Below are positions 17,775-25,962 of a stretch of 64,000 nt of DNA, one piece after another. This DNA is from Caulobacter sp. (GTDB taxonomy: Bacteria; Pseudomonadota; Alphaproteobacteria; Caulobacterales; Caulobacteraceae). Position numbers and translations under genes: made by a program. The DNA is taken from the NCBI GenBank assembly GCA_016125585.1, contig WGLL01000013.1, forward strand, positions 62,001 through 126,000. The letters are read 5' to 3'. The notes below the pieces were generated by a model. That model was not told the DNA's origin. It saw only the letters and a program-made list of their open reading frames with translations, and ran no database searches. Within the stretch, counting starts at the first letter, position 1. Every line of letters begins with the position of its first letter.

Positions 17775-18132
17775 GCCGGCCGCTCGATATGTCTAGACAT
17801 AGGCGCCGGCGACCGGCCAGGACCCGGTCCGAAGCAGACCCCGGATCGCTCAGAAGCGCGCCCAAGATAATCCCCAGATCGGACCCCAGACGGGCCCAAG
17901 ACGCCCCACCTTGCCAAGGTTTGCCCCCCATCCACCCCACGATCGCCGCCACCCGGCCCCCACCGTCTGCCCGCCATCGCCCCCCGCTTCCGCCGCCCAA
18001 GACCCGCCATCAACCTCCTGAAACCCTTTAGGTTTTTGCGCCAATCCACCCCCACAGGACCGTGTCGCCGCGCTATACTGGTGGGGCGCTTCGATAAGCG
18101 GCTGTCATGGCCGGCGGCCGGACGGCAACCGG
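17775..18132. other. Intergenic region; C-rich, with a perfect 12-base palindrome
   Basis: 358 bases between two convergent genes for exported proteins. It contains ATGTCTAGACAT (17789-17800), a perfect palindrome flanked by GC-rich arms (gccggc... / ...gccggc) that could form a terminator-like structure. It also holds a strongly C-rich stretch (about 17860-18010) and, at 18066-18098, one of three window copies of a TATA-type box followed by CGCTTCGA. No convincing gene was seen. Confidence 0.45.
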
Positions 18133-18633
18133 TCAGTCGCTCTTCGACTGGGCCTCGGCGGCATAGAGGCATTCCATCGCCTTGCGCCGCTCGGCGCTGC
18201 GCACCTCGGGCTCGCCGAACAGGGCGGCGCGCAGGTCGATGACCACCGGGGTCGGCGCGGGCGCGGCGGCGTTGGCGCCGCTGCCGACGCAGGTCCAGGA
18301 GACCCGGCCCTCGCCCTGCGGCCGGGCCAGCACGATCACCGGCCTGGCGCGCGGCTCGGCCGGCCGCCGGGTCAGCCACTGTCGCACGCAGGCGACCGGG
18401 TCGGCCTCGGTCAGGCATGCCCGGGCCTCGCTCCGGCTGATGTCGGCGGACTGCCAGCTGAAGGCGTCGAGACTGCTCATCGCCTCCAGCAGGGCGGCGC
18501 TGACCGCCTCGGTCTCCCGGTCGGGGGCGGCGACCACGATCCCGTAGCCGGGCGGGATCATCGCCTCCGCCGTCAGCGGCGCGGCCATCAGACCCGCCGC
18601 CGCCAACATCGCCATCACCCTTGCCCGACCCAT
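18133..18633 (-). CDS. Exported protein of unknown function
   Basis: 166 residues from the ATG at 18633 (GGAGGG six bases upstream). The signal peptide MGRARVMAMLAAAGLMAAP..AEA is followed by a compact domain with IPPGYGIVVAAPDRETEAV and a Cys pair (RACLTEADPVACVRQWL), then ARPVIVLARPQGEGRVSWTC and a last Cys in MECLYAAEA. The four Cys suggest a disulfide-bonded periplasmic protein. No family was recognised. It is divergent from the cyanovirin-like repeat gene. Confidence 0.65.
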   Translation of the reverse strand: MGRARVMAMLAAAGLMAAPLTAEAMIPPGYGIVVAAPDRETEAVSAALLEAMSSLDAFSWQSADISRSEARACLTEADPVACVRQWLTRRPAEPRARPVIVLARPQGEGRVSWTCVGSGANAAAPAPTPVVIDLRAALFGEPEVRSAERRKAMECLYAAEAQSKSD

Positions 18634-18904
18634 CACGCCCTCCACGCAAACCTGAAAGGCCGATCCTGTCGCCCCAACCGCCCATCGTAAAGCCCCCGGC
18701 TCTTTCCAGCCGGGGCCGGGACGCCTTGCCCTGCAAGGGCTGGCGGGTCCGCGCCGGGGGCTGGCCGCGGCGGCGGGAGCAACCTTTCCGCAGTGAGACC
18801 GTTGTTCTGGCCATCCTCACATCATCCTGGCGAGAGCCGGGACGTCGTCGCGCAGACGGCAGCGGCTCCCGCCGCTGTCGCGCCCAGATATCCGGAGTAT
18901 ACCG

Positions 18905-20329
18905 ATGAACAAGATGCATCTGATGGCGGCCATCGCCGCCGGGTCCCTGGCCTTTCACGCCGCCCCGACCCTCGCCCAGACCCGTAACCCCCCGGCCCGC
19001 AGCCTCGCCGGCTCCTGCCAGGACGTGAAGAGCCTGAGCAGCGGCTATGTCACCGCCGTCTGCCGCGCCAATGACGGACGCTATCGCTGGAGCTCCATCT
19101 ACTATCCCAACTGCCGCACCGACGTGGTCAACCGCAATGGCGTGATGGACTGCAACGGCGCCGACGGCCGCGCCGGCGACTACGTCCGCGTCAGCCAGCC
19201 CGAGGAAACCAGTCCCGCCGAAGCCATCTTCGGCGTCATCGCCGGCGCCCTGCTGGGCGGCGACAGCGGCCTCTATCAGTCCGGCGCTCGCTACCCCGCC
19301 TGGGGCGAGAGCGGCTATGGCGACCCGCGCACCGATCCCCGCTTTGGCCAGAACGGCTGGGGCTACGGCTCCCAGGGCCAGTGGGTGCCCATCTCCCGCC
19401 GGTCCGACTGGCTCGAGCAGCGCATCCGCCGCGGCGAGCAGCAGGGCTCCCTGACCCGCGCCGAGTCGACCCGCCTGCGCCGCGACCTGACCGAGCTTGA
19501 CCGCCTCGAGCGCCGCTACAGCGCCGGCGGCCTGTCCAATCGCGAGCGGGCCGATCTCGACCGCCGCTTCGACCGGCTCAGCGAGAAGATCCAGATCAAC
19601 AACAACGACAACCAGACCGCCTGGGCCAACATCAACCAGCGTCAGGCCCGGCTTGACGCCCGCATCGACGCCGGGGTTCGCGACCGCTCCCTGACCGCCC
19701 GCGAGGCCGCCCGGCTGCGCTCGGACTTCCAGGACCTGGCCCGGCTGGAGACCCGCTATCGCCAGGGCGGCCTGAGCAACAGCGAGCGCGCCGATCTCGA
19801 CCGCCGCTTCGATGCCCTGAGCGCCCGCATCAAGTCCAACCGCGCCGACGACCAGACCGGCTGGACCAACATCAACCAGCGCCAGGCCCGGCTTGACGCC
19901 CGCATCGACGCCGGGGTTCGCGACAGGTCCCTGACCGCCCGCGAGGCCGCGCAGCTGCGCTCCGACTTCAAGGATCTGGAGCGTCTGGAGACCCGCTATC
20001 GCCGGGGCGGCCTGAGCAACAACGAGCGCGCCGACCTCGACCGTCGCTTCGACGCGTTGAGCGCCCGCATCAAGTCCGACCGCACCGACAACCAGACCGG
20101 CTGGACCAACATCAACCAGCGTCAGGCCCGCCTCGACGCCCGGATTGACGCCGGGGTGCGCGACCGCTCCCTGTCCCCGCGCGAAGCCGCCACCCTGCGC
20201 TACCAGTTCCAGCGCCTGGAACGACTGGAGGCCAACTACCGTCGCGACGGACTGACCGACGCCGAGCGCCGCGACCTCGACCGCCGCTTCGACGCCCTGA
20301 GCGCCCGCATCAAGTCCGACCGCAGCTAG
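18905..20329 (+). CDS. Exported CVNH-like protein with four 80-residue repeats
   Basis: 474 residues; signal peptide to about residue 25. Residues 36-82 (SCQDVKSLSSGYVTAVCRAN, DGRYRWSSIYYPNCR, NRNGVMDCNG) have the Cys spacing and DGRY/NxNG turns of a cyanovirin-N homology domain, a carbohydrate-binding fold. A Gly-rich segment follows (about 100-158). Four tandem repeats of exactly 80 residues then run to the end. Each holds a helix LDARIDAGVRDRSLTAREAA, a helix RLETRYRxGGLSNxERADL, and DRRFDALSARIKS. The repeats are strongly Arg/Asp/Glu-rich and predicted helical, likely an extended rod. A sugar-binding, cell-surface role is inference. GGAG precedes the start. Confidence 0.75.
   Translation: MNKMHLMAAIAAGSLAFHAAPTLAQTRNPPARSLAGSCQDVKSLSSGYVTAVCRANDGRYRWSSIYYPNCRTDVVNRNGVMDCNGADGRAGDYVRVSQPEETSPAEAIFGVIAGALLGGDSGLYQSGARYPAWGESGYGDPRTDPRFGQNGWGYGSQGQWVPISRRSDWLEQRIRRGEQQGSLTRAESTRLRRDLTELDRLERRYSAGGLSNRERADLDRRFDRLSEKIQINNNDNQTAWANINQRQARLDARIDAGVRDRSLTAREAARLRSDFQDLARLETRYRQGGLSNSERADLDRRFDALSARIKSNRADDQTGWTNINQRQARLDARIDAGVRDRSLTAREAAQLRSDFKDLERLETRYRRGGLSNNERADLDRRFDALSARIKSDRTDNQTGWTNINQRQARLDARIDAGVRDRSLSPREAATLRYQFQRLERLEANYRRDGLTDAERRDLDRRFDALSARIKSDRS
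19381..20329 (+). repeat. Four in-frame tandem repeats, period exactly 240 bases
   Basis: Units begin at 19381, 19621, 19861 and 20101. Units 2 and 3 are nearly identical at the DNA level, for example in cagcgtcaggcccggcttga at 19637. Unit 4 is slightly diverged and unit 1 is the most diverged, consistent with recent expansion from the middle of the array. Confidence 0.9.
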
Positions 20330-20348
20330 GTCGAACCGCCACGACCGG

Positions 20349-20376
20349 CAGGGGCCGCCTCCAGGGGCGGCCCCTG
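20349..20376 (+). terminator. Strong hairpin downstream of the repeat protein
   Basis: An 11-base perfect stem, CAGGGGCCGCC (20349-20359) with GGCGGCCCCTG (20366-20376) and a six-base loop, 20 bases after the stop. It is followed by tcacaatt rather than a T-run, so termination efficiency is uncertain. Confidence 0.6.
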
Positions 20377-20517
20377 TCACAATTCGGCGAACGCTGATCG
20401 ACAAGAGATTGCCGCCCTCGTAAAGACACCATATCGTCCTGTGGTTGTTAACCGCGCGACGCCCCTTATTAGTGAATCGGATGCGAAGCGCTGCCGCCGA
20501 TCAAGGGGAGTGGCGCC

Positions 20518-23457
20518 GTGGCCGATGAACAGAAACTGCTGCTGATCGCCGACAAGGCGCTCGCCCTCAAGGACGACCTTGCGCTCATCAAGGCGCTGGG
20601 CGACACGGTCGCCAACTGGCAGAAACTGGCGGGCCAGATCGACGGGGCGGTCACCGCCGAGGCGCTGCTGACCCAGATCGCCACGGACGTAAATTCCAAT
20701 GAAATCAAACAGTTGTTCGACGATGTCGGGCTGTCGGACACCTACGCCGACCTGAAGCGGTTGCTGGGCAAGGTGACCGATGCCGCCGGCGCCGTGCCCG
20801 GGCAGATCAAGACCCTGCTCGAACCGCTCGACCATTTCACCGCCGGCGACCCGACGGCGGTGGTCGACTGGTCGCTGTCCCGCACCGCCTCGCCGGTCCC
20901 GAAGAGCGAGCAATACAGCCTCGACCTCGGCGTCGAGGCCCGGGCCGGCTTCAACGCCGGGGCCCGCTGGCCGGACGACGCGGTCTCCCCCCGCCTGTTG
21001 TCCCTGGGCGCCAGCGGCAAGGTCTCGGCCGGGGCCAAGGCTGCCGTCCCCTACGCCTTCGGCACGGTCAGCGGCGGCCTGCAGGGCTCGGCCAACGCCG
21101 CCATCGACTACTACTTCTCACCGGCCAACACCCTCTACGCCCTGGCCGTCGCCGAACGTCTGGGCGCCCTGCCAAATCCCTTTGATCTCAAGACGATGTG
21201 GGACTCTCTTGCCGACCAGTCCCTGGCGCTTGAGGGCGTCGTCCTGGGCCTGGGCGGATCCGCCAGGGCCAGTTTCGAGGTCAAGTTCGCCGACGCCCAG
21301 GCGCTCGGCTCCGGGGTCGTGGTCGATACCGGCCTCAGCGTGGCGGTCTCCGCCAGCCTGAAGAACAGCTACGCCCTCAGCCTGCGGCGGGCCGTCACCC
21401 CGGCCGGCCAGCCCGCCATCCGCGCCGAGCTGACCCGCCAGCGGGTGCAGGAGTCCGAACTGAAGAGCGCCCTGGCCCTGGAGGTCGACGTCGCCGCCCT
21501 GACCCGGCCGGTGGCCGCCGCCATCAAGACCGCCGTGGATCGCTGGGACGCGGCCATCAAGCCGATCAGGCCCTTCCTCAGCCCCGGGACCTGGCTGCGC
21601 GACCACCTGCTGGCGCAGCTGAAGACCGCCCTCACGCCGCTGGTCGAGGACGAGTCCCTGCGCGAGGCCATCCTGGCCGACGCCGCCGGCGCGGTCGGCG
21701 CGGGCGAGCTCGAGACCGACGCCATCGTCGCCTGGCTGTCCGACCAGGTGACCGGCGCCATAGACCAGGCCAATGTGCTGGCCGACGGCAAGCTCGACGC
21801 CGCCGCCGACCGCGTCATGGCCCGCCTCGACAAGGCTCTCCCCCTGCTGACAAGGCTGCTGGCGGCCGGGGACATCGATCCCGCCCTGAAGCTGAAGACC
21901 CTGGTCAGCGACCAGATCGCCAAGGTCGACAAGGCCCTGAAGGACCAGGTGACGGCGCTATTCACCGGGCCCGGCAAGGATATCGCCGAGCCCCTGCGAC
22001 GGGCCGGCGCCGCCGTCCAGGGCGCCGTCACCAGCGCCAACAACGCCCTCAAGCCCGTCCGCGACCTGCTGGATCGCTACGACAAGCTCTTCCACAAGAT
22101 CCTGGCCAAGGCCGAGGAGGCGGCGACAAAGAAGGTCACCGCCCGCCTCTATGCCGAGGAGTCGCGGCTCGACCAGACCGTGGTGGAGATCGCCGGCCTG
22201 TTCACCGCCGTCACCGCCGACTCCCGCGCCATCTTCGACGACCTGACCCGCGGGCGCATGAGGCCCATGGTCCAACTGCTTGAAACCGAACCCGAAATTC
22301 CCGGGTTCGCCCTGGATACGGCGGCCTCCGGCATCAAGCGCTTCAGCGCCTACAAGAGCGGCCAGGGCTTCGAGGTCGCCTTCCTCAACATCGCCAACAT
22401 CGCCTATTCCAAGCTGCTCAGCACCGACACCACGGTCAGGATCGACGGCCTGGGCAACGTCAGGGTCGACCTCAAGGGCAAGCTCGAAAAGACCCTCTCC
22501 TTCCTCGCCAGGACCCGCTCCGCCAGCTTCGCCGAGAGCGCCGCCATCGTCCTGGTCGCCGCCGCCGCGCGCGATCCCGCCGCACCGCCGCCGGTGCTGG
22601 AGATCGGCGTCGGCGCCAGCTTCGCCGACAAGAAGCTCGACTGGTCGGAGGTCCGGGATTTCATCGAAAGCCTGTCGGAGGCGAAGTTGCTGTCAGACTC
22701 CGCGCTGGACGAGGCAAAGGCGGTGTTCAATCGCTGGCGAACGGCGGCCGGCGGCAAGATCGACGGCGAGATCTCGGCTGCCCTGCGGCTGACCGGCGCA
22801 TCGGTTCCGCTGCTGCTGCAACTGTCCGACCGCGAGAACAGCGCCCTGCGGAGCACGGCTCAAAAGCGCATAGCCGCCGTCGCCGTGCAGGCCCTGCTGG
22901 ACGGGCGCGCCATCGACAGGGCGCCCTTTCTCGACGGCGTCAGCAAGGTGTTGAGCCTGACGCCCGGCCCCAAGATCGTCCCCGTCCAGGACGCCATCGT
23001 GGACCGCGTTGGCAAGCTGGCCGTGGTCAATGAGGCGCCGCCGGCCGGCGAGATGCCGACCATCACCAACACCCCTGTCGTCTACACCGGCGGCGGCGAT
23101 GGCCAGCGCAACTACGTCTACTTCCTGCGTCAGGCCTTCGTGGTGAACCAGCTGATCGCGCTGATCGAGACCATGGGCGACGTCTATGAGTCCGTCCCCC
23201 GGACCGGCGCCGCGCCCGGATGGACCAGGGGCCAGTACGAAGCGGCGCAGAAGACCATGCTGGTCGCCAGCGATTTCTGGATCAATGTCGCCGACGACCT
23301 GATCGGCCTGCTGTTCAAAGGCGATGTCGGCCGCCGCACCGCCGCCTTCATGCGCACCCTGGCCGACCTGGCGCAGTTGCCCAAACCCGGCGGCGTGACC
23401 CTGGTGATGACCAACAACTCCGCCGCCGGCGCGCCGGAGACGGTGTCGATCAGCTGA
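20518..23457 (+). CDS. Very large uncharacterised cytosolic protein
   Basis: 979 residues from a GTG with AGGGGAG upstream. There is no signal peptide or membrane segment. The N-terminal 110 residues are helical. Residues about 130-320 have alternating Gly/Ala/Ser-rich strands ([60 protein letters not shown]) that look like a beta-rich, possibly lipid- or ligand-binding sheet. Residues about 330-620 are long amphipathic helices (apolipoprotein- or tape-measure-like). The last third mixes the two. No catalytic motif was seen and no family was recognised. Its 3' end overlaps the convergent clpP-like gene by 8 bases. Confidence 0.75.
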   Translation: MADEQKLLLIADKALALKDDLALIKALGDTVANWQKLAGQIDGAVTAEALLTQIATDVNSNEIKQLFDDVGLSDTYADLKRLLGKVTDAAGAVPGQIKTLLEPLDHFTAGDPTAVVDWSLSRTASPVPKSEQYSLDLGVEARAGFNAGARWPDDAVSPRLLSLGASGKVSAGAKAAVPYAFGTVSGGLQGSANAAIDYYFSPANTLYALAVAERLGALPNPFDLKTMWDSLADQSLALEGVVLGLGGSARASFEVKFADAQALGSGVVVDTGLSVAVSASLKNSYALSLRRAVTPAGQPAIRAELTRQRVQESELKSALALEVDVAALTRPVAAAIKTAVDRWDAAIKPIRPFLSPGTWLRDHLLAQLKTALTPLVEDESLREAILADAAGAVGAGELETDAIVAWLSDQVTGAIDQANVLADGKLDAAADRVMARLDKALPLLTRLLAAGDIDPALKLKTLVSDQIAKVDKALKDQVTALFTGPGKDIAEPLRRAGAAVQGAVTSANNALKPVRDLLDRYDKLFHKILAKAEEAATKKVTARLYAEESRLDQTVVEIAGLFTAVTADSRAIFDDLTRGRMRPMVQLLETEPEIPGFALDTAASGIKRFSAYKSGQGFEVAFLNIANIAYSKLLSTDTTVRIDGLGNVRVDLKGKLEKTLSFLARTRSASFAESAAIVLVAAAARDPAAPPPVLEIGVGASFADKKLDWSEVRDFIESLSEAKLLSDSALDEAKAVFNRWRTAAGGKIDGEISAALRLTGASVPLLLQLSDRENSALRSTAQKRIAAVAVQALLDGRAIDRAPFLDGVSKVLSLTPGPKIVPVQDAIVDRVGKLAVVNEAPPAGEMPTITNTPVVYTGGGDGQRNYVYFLRQAFVVNQLIALIETMGDVYESVPRTGAAPGWTRGQYEAAQKTMLVASDFWINVADDLIGLLFKGDVGRRTAAFMRTLADLAQLPKPGGVTLVMTNNSAAGAPETVSIS

Positions 23458-24064
23458 CCGCCTCGCCGTCCTCGCGGCTGGCCCAGACATGGTCGACCAG
23501 GCCCCAGGCCTTGGCCTCTTGCGCCTCCATGAAGTGGTCGCGGTCGAGGGTCTCGGCCACCTCCTCCATCGTCCGGCCGCAGTGCTTGGCGTACAGCTCG
23601 TAGATCCTCTGGCGCATCCTGATGATGTCCTCGGCGTGCCGGGCCATGTCGCTGGCCTGGCCCTGATAGCCGCCGGAGGGCTGGTGCAGCACGATGCGGG
23701 AATTGGGCATGCAGACCCGGCTGCCGGGCTCGCCGGCCATCAGCAACAGGGAGCCCATCGAGGCCGCGAAGCCCATGCACAGGGTCGCCACCGGGGCCTT
23801 GATGTACTGCATGGTGTCGTAGATCGCGAGGCCGGCGGTGACCACGCCGCCGGGGGAATTGATGTAGAGGCCGATCTGCTTCCTGGGGTTCTCGGCCTCG
23901 AGAAACAGCAGCTGGGCGCAGATCAGGGCGGCCATGCCGTCCTCGACCGGGCCGTTGACGAAGATGATCCGCTCCTTCAGCAGCCGCGAGAAGATGTCGT
24001 AGCTGCGCTCGCCGCGGCTGGTCTGCTCGACCACCATCGGGACCAGGGACATCAGGCCGCCCAT
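23450..24064 (-). CDS. ClpP-family serine protease (stand-alone paralogue)
   Basis: 204 residues from the ATG at 24064. Motifs are those of Clp[21 protein letters not shown] with the nucleophile Ser102, [17 protein letters not shown] with His127, and a C-terminal [18 protein letters not shown] with Asp176. All triad residues are present, so it is likely an active barrel-type peptidase. No clpX or clpA gene lies nearby. It is instead the third gene of an operon with an ArsR regulator and a START-like protein, its start overlapping the latter by 13 bases. It is therefore probably a second, specialised ClpP rather than the housekeeping copy. Confidence 0.92.
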   Translation of the reverse strand: MGGLMSLVPMVVEQTSRGERSYDIFSRLLKERIIFVNGPVEDGMAALICAQLLFLEAENPRKQIGLYINSPGGVVTAGLAIYDTMQYIKAPVATLCMGFAASMGSLLLMAGEPGSRVCMPNSRIVLHQPSGGYQGQASDMARHAEDIIRMRQRIYELYAKHCGRTMEEVAETLDRDHFMEAQEAKAWGLVDHVWASREDGEAVS

Positions 24065-24522
24065 GGCAGTCTCCTTTGGCTCATGGCCGGGCCGCGCATC
24101 GTCCAGCCGCCGCGCCCGGGCGGGTCCATCATCAGCGGCGCGGGCAGGCCGGCACGGGTCACGAAGCCGTCGTGGGTCAGGGTCAGCCGCGCCCCGCCGC
24201 CCTCCGCCGCCTCGATGGCGAAGGTGACGACGCTGTCGACCACCCCGCCGGGACCGCGCTCGCGCCAAGCCAGCCGCAGGCGCCGCCCCGGCTCCGCTTC
24301 CAGCACCTGGCAGTCGACGAGATGGTTGTCGTTGGCCGTCGCCGGGGCGCCGGGGCCAACCTGGAATCCGGCCTGGACGGTGAAACGCGCGCCCGCCACG
24401 GCGCGGATGTCGTTGGGGCCCAGCCAGCGCGCCAGCAGGGCCGGCGTGGTCAGGGCCCGCCAGACCTGGCCGGGGGCGGCGTCAAGGTGGAAGCTCAAGG
24501 CGATGTCCCGGTCACCGGTCAC
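24052..24522 (-). CDS. SRPBCC/AHSA1 (START-like) domain protein
   Basis: 156 residues from a GTG that overlaps the ArsR stop (GTGA). The sequence [20 protein letters not shown], then [25 protein letters not shown] and [14 protein letters not shown] is the usual AHSA1-like helix-grip fold with a hydrophobic ligand cavity. ArsR-SRPBCC pairs are widespread in bacteria and their ligands are mostly unknown. The C-terminus runs into the clpP-like start (13-base overlap), giving a tightly coupled three-gene unit. Confidence 0.88.
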   Translation of the reverse strand: MTGDRDIALSFHLDAAPGQVWRALTTPALLARWLGPNDIRAVAGARFTVQAGFQVGPGAPATANDNHLVDCQVLEAEPGRRLRLAWRERGPGGVVDSVVTFAIEAAEGGGARLTLTHDGFVTRAGLPAPLMMDPPGRGGWTMRGPAMSQRRLPWAA

Positions 24523-24833
24523 TGGTCCATCTCCTTCAGCACCGTCCTCAGGTCCTCGATCCGCTCGGGCCAGAAGCTGCGATAGCGGGCGACCCAGGCC
24601 TCCAGCCCGGCCAGAGCGTCCGGAGCCGCCCGATACCAGGCGAACCGCCCCTCCCGCCGCTCGGCGACCAGCCCCGCCTTGCGCAGGGCTGACAGGTGCT
24701 GGGAGATCGCCGGCTGGGACACCGGAAAGGCGCCGGCGAGGTCGGACACCGTCATCTCGGCGGCGGTCAGTCGCTCGAACACCGCCCGCCGGGTCGGATC
24801 AGCCAGGGCGCGGAAGAGATCGGTCGCGGTCAT
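24519..24833 (-). CDS. ArsR family transcriptional regulator
   Basis: 104 residues from the ATG at 24833; a GTG seven codons upstream lies inside the promoter, so it was not chosen. The winged helix shows LFRALADPTRRAVFERL, EMTVSDLAGAFPVSQPAISQHL and LRKAGLVAERREGRFAWYRA. It lacks the ELCVCDL metal-binding Cys motif, so it is of the SdpR-like, non-metal type. The mRNA seems nearly leaderless. It should bind the palindrome in its own promoter and control the ArsR-SRPBCC-ClpP operon. Confidence 0.92.
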   Translation of the reverse strand: MTATDLFRALADPTRRAVFERLTAAEMTVSDLAGAFPVSQPAISQHLSALRKAGLVAERREGRFAWYRAAPDALAGLEAWVARYRSFWPERIEDLRTVLKEMDQ

Positions 24834-24840
24834 GGCTTTA

Positions 24841-24870
24841 ATATAAGTGTTCACTTATGCGATTCGTCAA
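24841..24870 (-). promoter_or_regulatory. Promoter and ArsR operator of the arsR-SRPBCC-clpP operon
   Basis: On the minus strand, TTGACG (24870-24865) and TTATAT (24846-24841) are 18 bases apart. A perfect inverted repeat, ATAAGTG-TT-CACTTAT (24843-24858), lies between and over the -10 box. It is the classic layout for autorepression by an ArsR/SdpR-like protein. Confidence 0.8.
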
Positions 24871-24933
24871 GCCGCCGGTCGATTTTTCGGCGCCGGATCG
24901 AACCCCGCCGCCCCCGCGTGGCGACTATAGTCC

Positions 24934-25515
24934 ATGAGCAAGGCGGGGCTGATGGATCGCGATCCCGAACAGGTGCTGGACGAATATCTGGTGGTGCTGG
25001 CCCAAACCGGCTCCGCCCTGGCGTTCAGCCGTCTGGTCGTCCGCTGGACGCCCCGGCTGAGGCGCCATGCCGCCCGGCTGCTCGCCCGACCCGACGGCGC
25101 GGAGGATGCGGTGCAGGACGCCTGGCTGGCCATCGCCCGGAACCTTCGGCGCCTGCGGGACCCCGCCCGCTTTCCCGCCTGGGCGCTGGCCATAACCTCG
25201 CGCCGCTGCATCGACCTTATCCGGCGGGTCCAGCGCGACCGCCGCCTGGCGGGCGGCCTGTCGTCCGAGGCGGACTCCCTCGCGCCGCTCCCGACCGGCG
25301 CGCCCGACCAGCAGCTGGACCTGACCGCCGCCATCGCCCGCCTGCCGGCCGACCAGCGGCTGATGGTCAGCCTCTTCTATGGCGAGGACCTGTCGGTCGA
25401 GGCCATCGCCCAGGCTCACAATCTACCGGTCGGCACCATCAAGTCGCGGCTCCACGCCGCTCGCCAGACCCTCAAGCTTCACATGGAAGGACAAGACCAT
25501 GACCCATCTCGATGA
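24934..25515 (+). CDS. ECF RNA polymerase sigma factor
   Basis: 193 residues. Region 2 shows AFSRLVVRWTPRLRRHAARLL, DGAEDAVQDAWLAIARNL and FPAWALAITSRRCIDLIRR. Region 4 shows AIARLPADQRLMVSLFYGEDLSVEAIAQ and LPVGTIKSRLHAARQTLK. These are standard for extracytoplasmic-function sigma factors. Its last 17 bases overlap the start of the DUF6768 membrane protein, suggesting the latter is its regulator or target partner. It is divergent from the arsR operon. Confidence 0.92.
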   Translation: MSKAGLMDRDPEQVLDEYLVVLAQTGSALAFSRLVVRWTPRLRRHAARLLARPDGAEDAVQDAWLAIARNLRRLRDPARFPAWALAITSRRCIDLIRRVQRDRRLAGGLSSEADSLAPLPTGAPDQQLDLTAAIARLPADQRLMVSLFYGEDLSVEAIAQAHNLPVGTIKSRLHAARQTLKLHMEGQDHDPSR

Positions 25516-25876
25516 CGCCATCCGCCGCGCCCTGTCGCCGGAGGACGCCCGCGCGCTCGACGCCCTGAGCCGCGAGGAGCCGCTGATCCTGCAGGCGCTG
25601 CACGCCTTCCAGGGCCAGAACCGCCTCTATGGCGTGATCGGCTGGCTGGGCGGTTTCGCCCTGTTCGGCCTGTTCCTCTGGTGCGCCTGGCGGGCCATCG
25701 CCGCGCCGGACCTGCGCCTGCTGATGCTGTGGGGCGGCGGCGCGATCCTGGCCATGGTCGGCGTGGCGATGATCAAGCTGTGGTTCTTCATGGAGATGCA
25801 GAAGAACAGCATCATCCGCGAGCTGAAGCGGCTGGAACTGCAGGTGGCCGCCCTGGCGTCGCGTCCCGCCAATTGA
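25499..25876 (+). CDS. DUF6768 family membrane protein, candidate sigma-factor partner
   Basis: 125 residues. A helical N-terminus (MTHLDDAIRRALSPEDARALDAL) precedes two transmembrane helices (about residues 43-63 and 73-95), and the C-terminus carries the family's conserved motif MIKLWFFMEMQKNSIIRELKRLELQVA. The family occurs next to ECF sigma factors in alphaproteobacteria. An anti-sigma role is often suspected but is not demonstrated here. Translation is coupled to the sigma gene through the 17-base overlap. Confidence 0.82.
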   Translation: MTHLDDAIRRALSPEDARALDALSREEPLILQALHAFQGQNRLYGVIGWLGGFALFGLFLWCAWRAIAAPDLRLLMLWGGGAILAMVGVAMIKLWFFMEMQKNSIIRELKRLELQVAALASRPAN

Positions 25877-25962
25877 GCGAACAGCATTCACCGACCCGTA
25901 ACCCGCTCCGGTTGATAGTCAGTCGCCGGGTCTGGATTTCATCCGGAGGGCGGGAGACGAGC

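Noticed and set aside
19381..20329. CRISPR or satellite array
   Set aside because: The period of 240 bases has no spacers, repeats are contiguous and in frame, and the units encode a conserved helical sequence.
17648..20404. A 918-codon minus-strand open frame opposite the repeat protein
   Set aside because: It mirrors the 240-base repeats and spans several real genes; the plus-strand protein has a signal peptide, ribosome site and CVNH-like Cys pattern.
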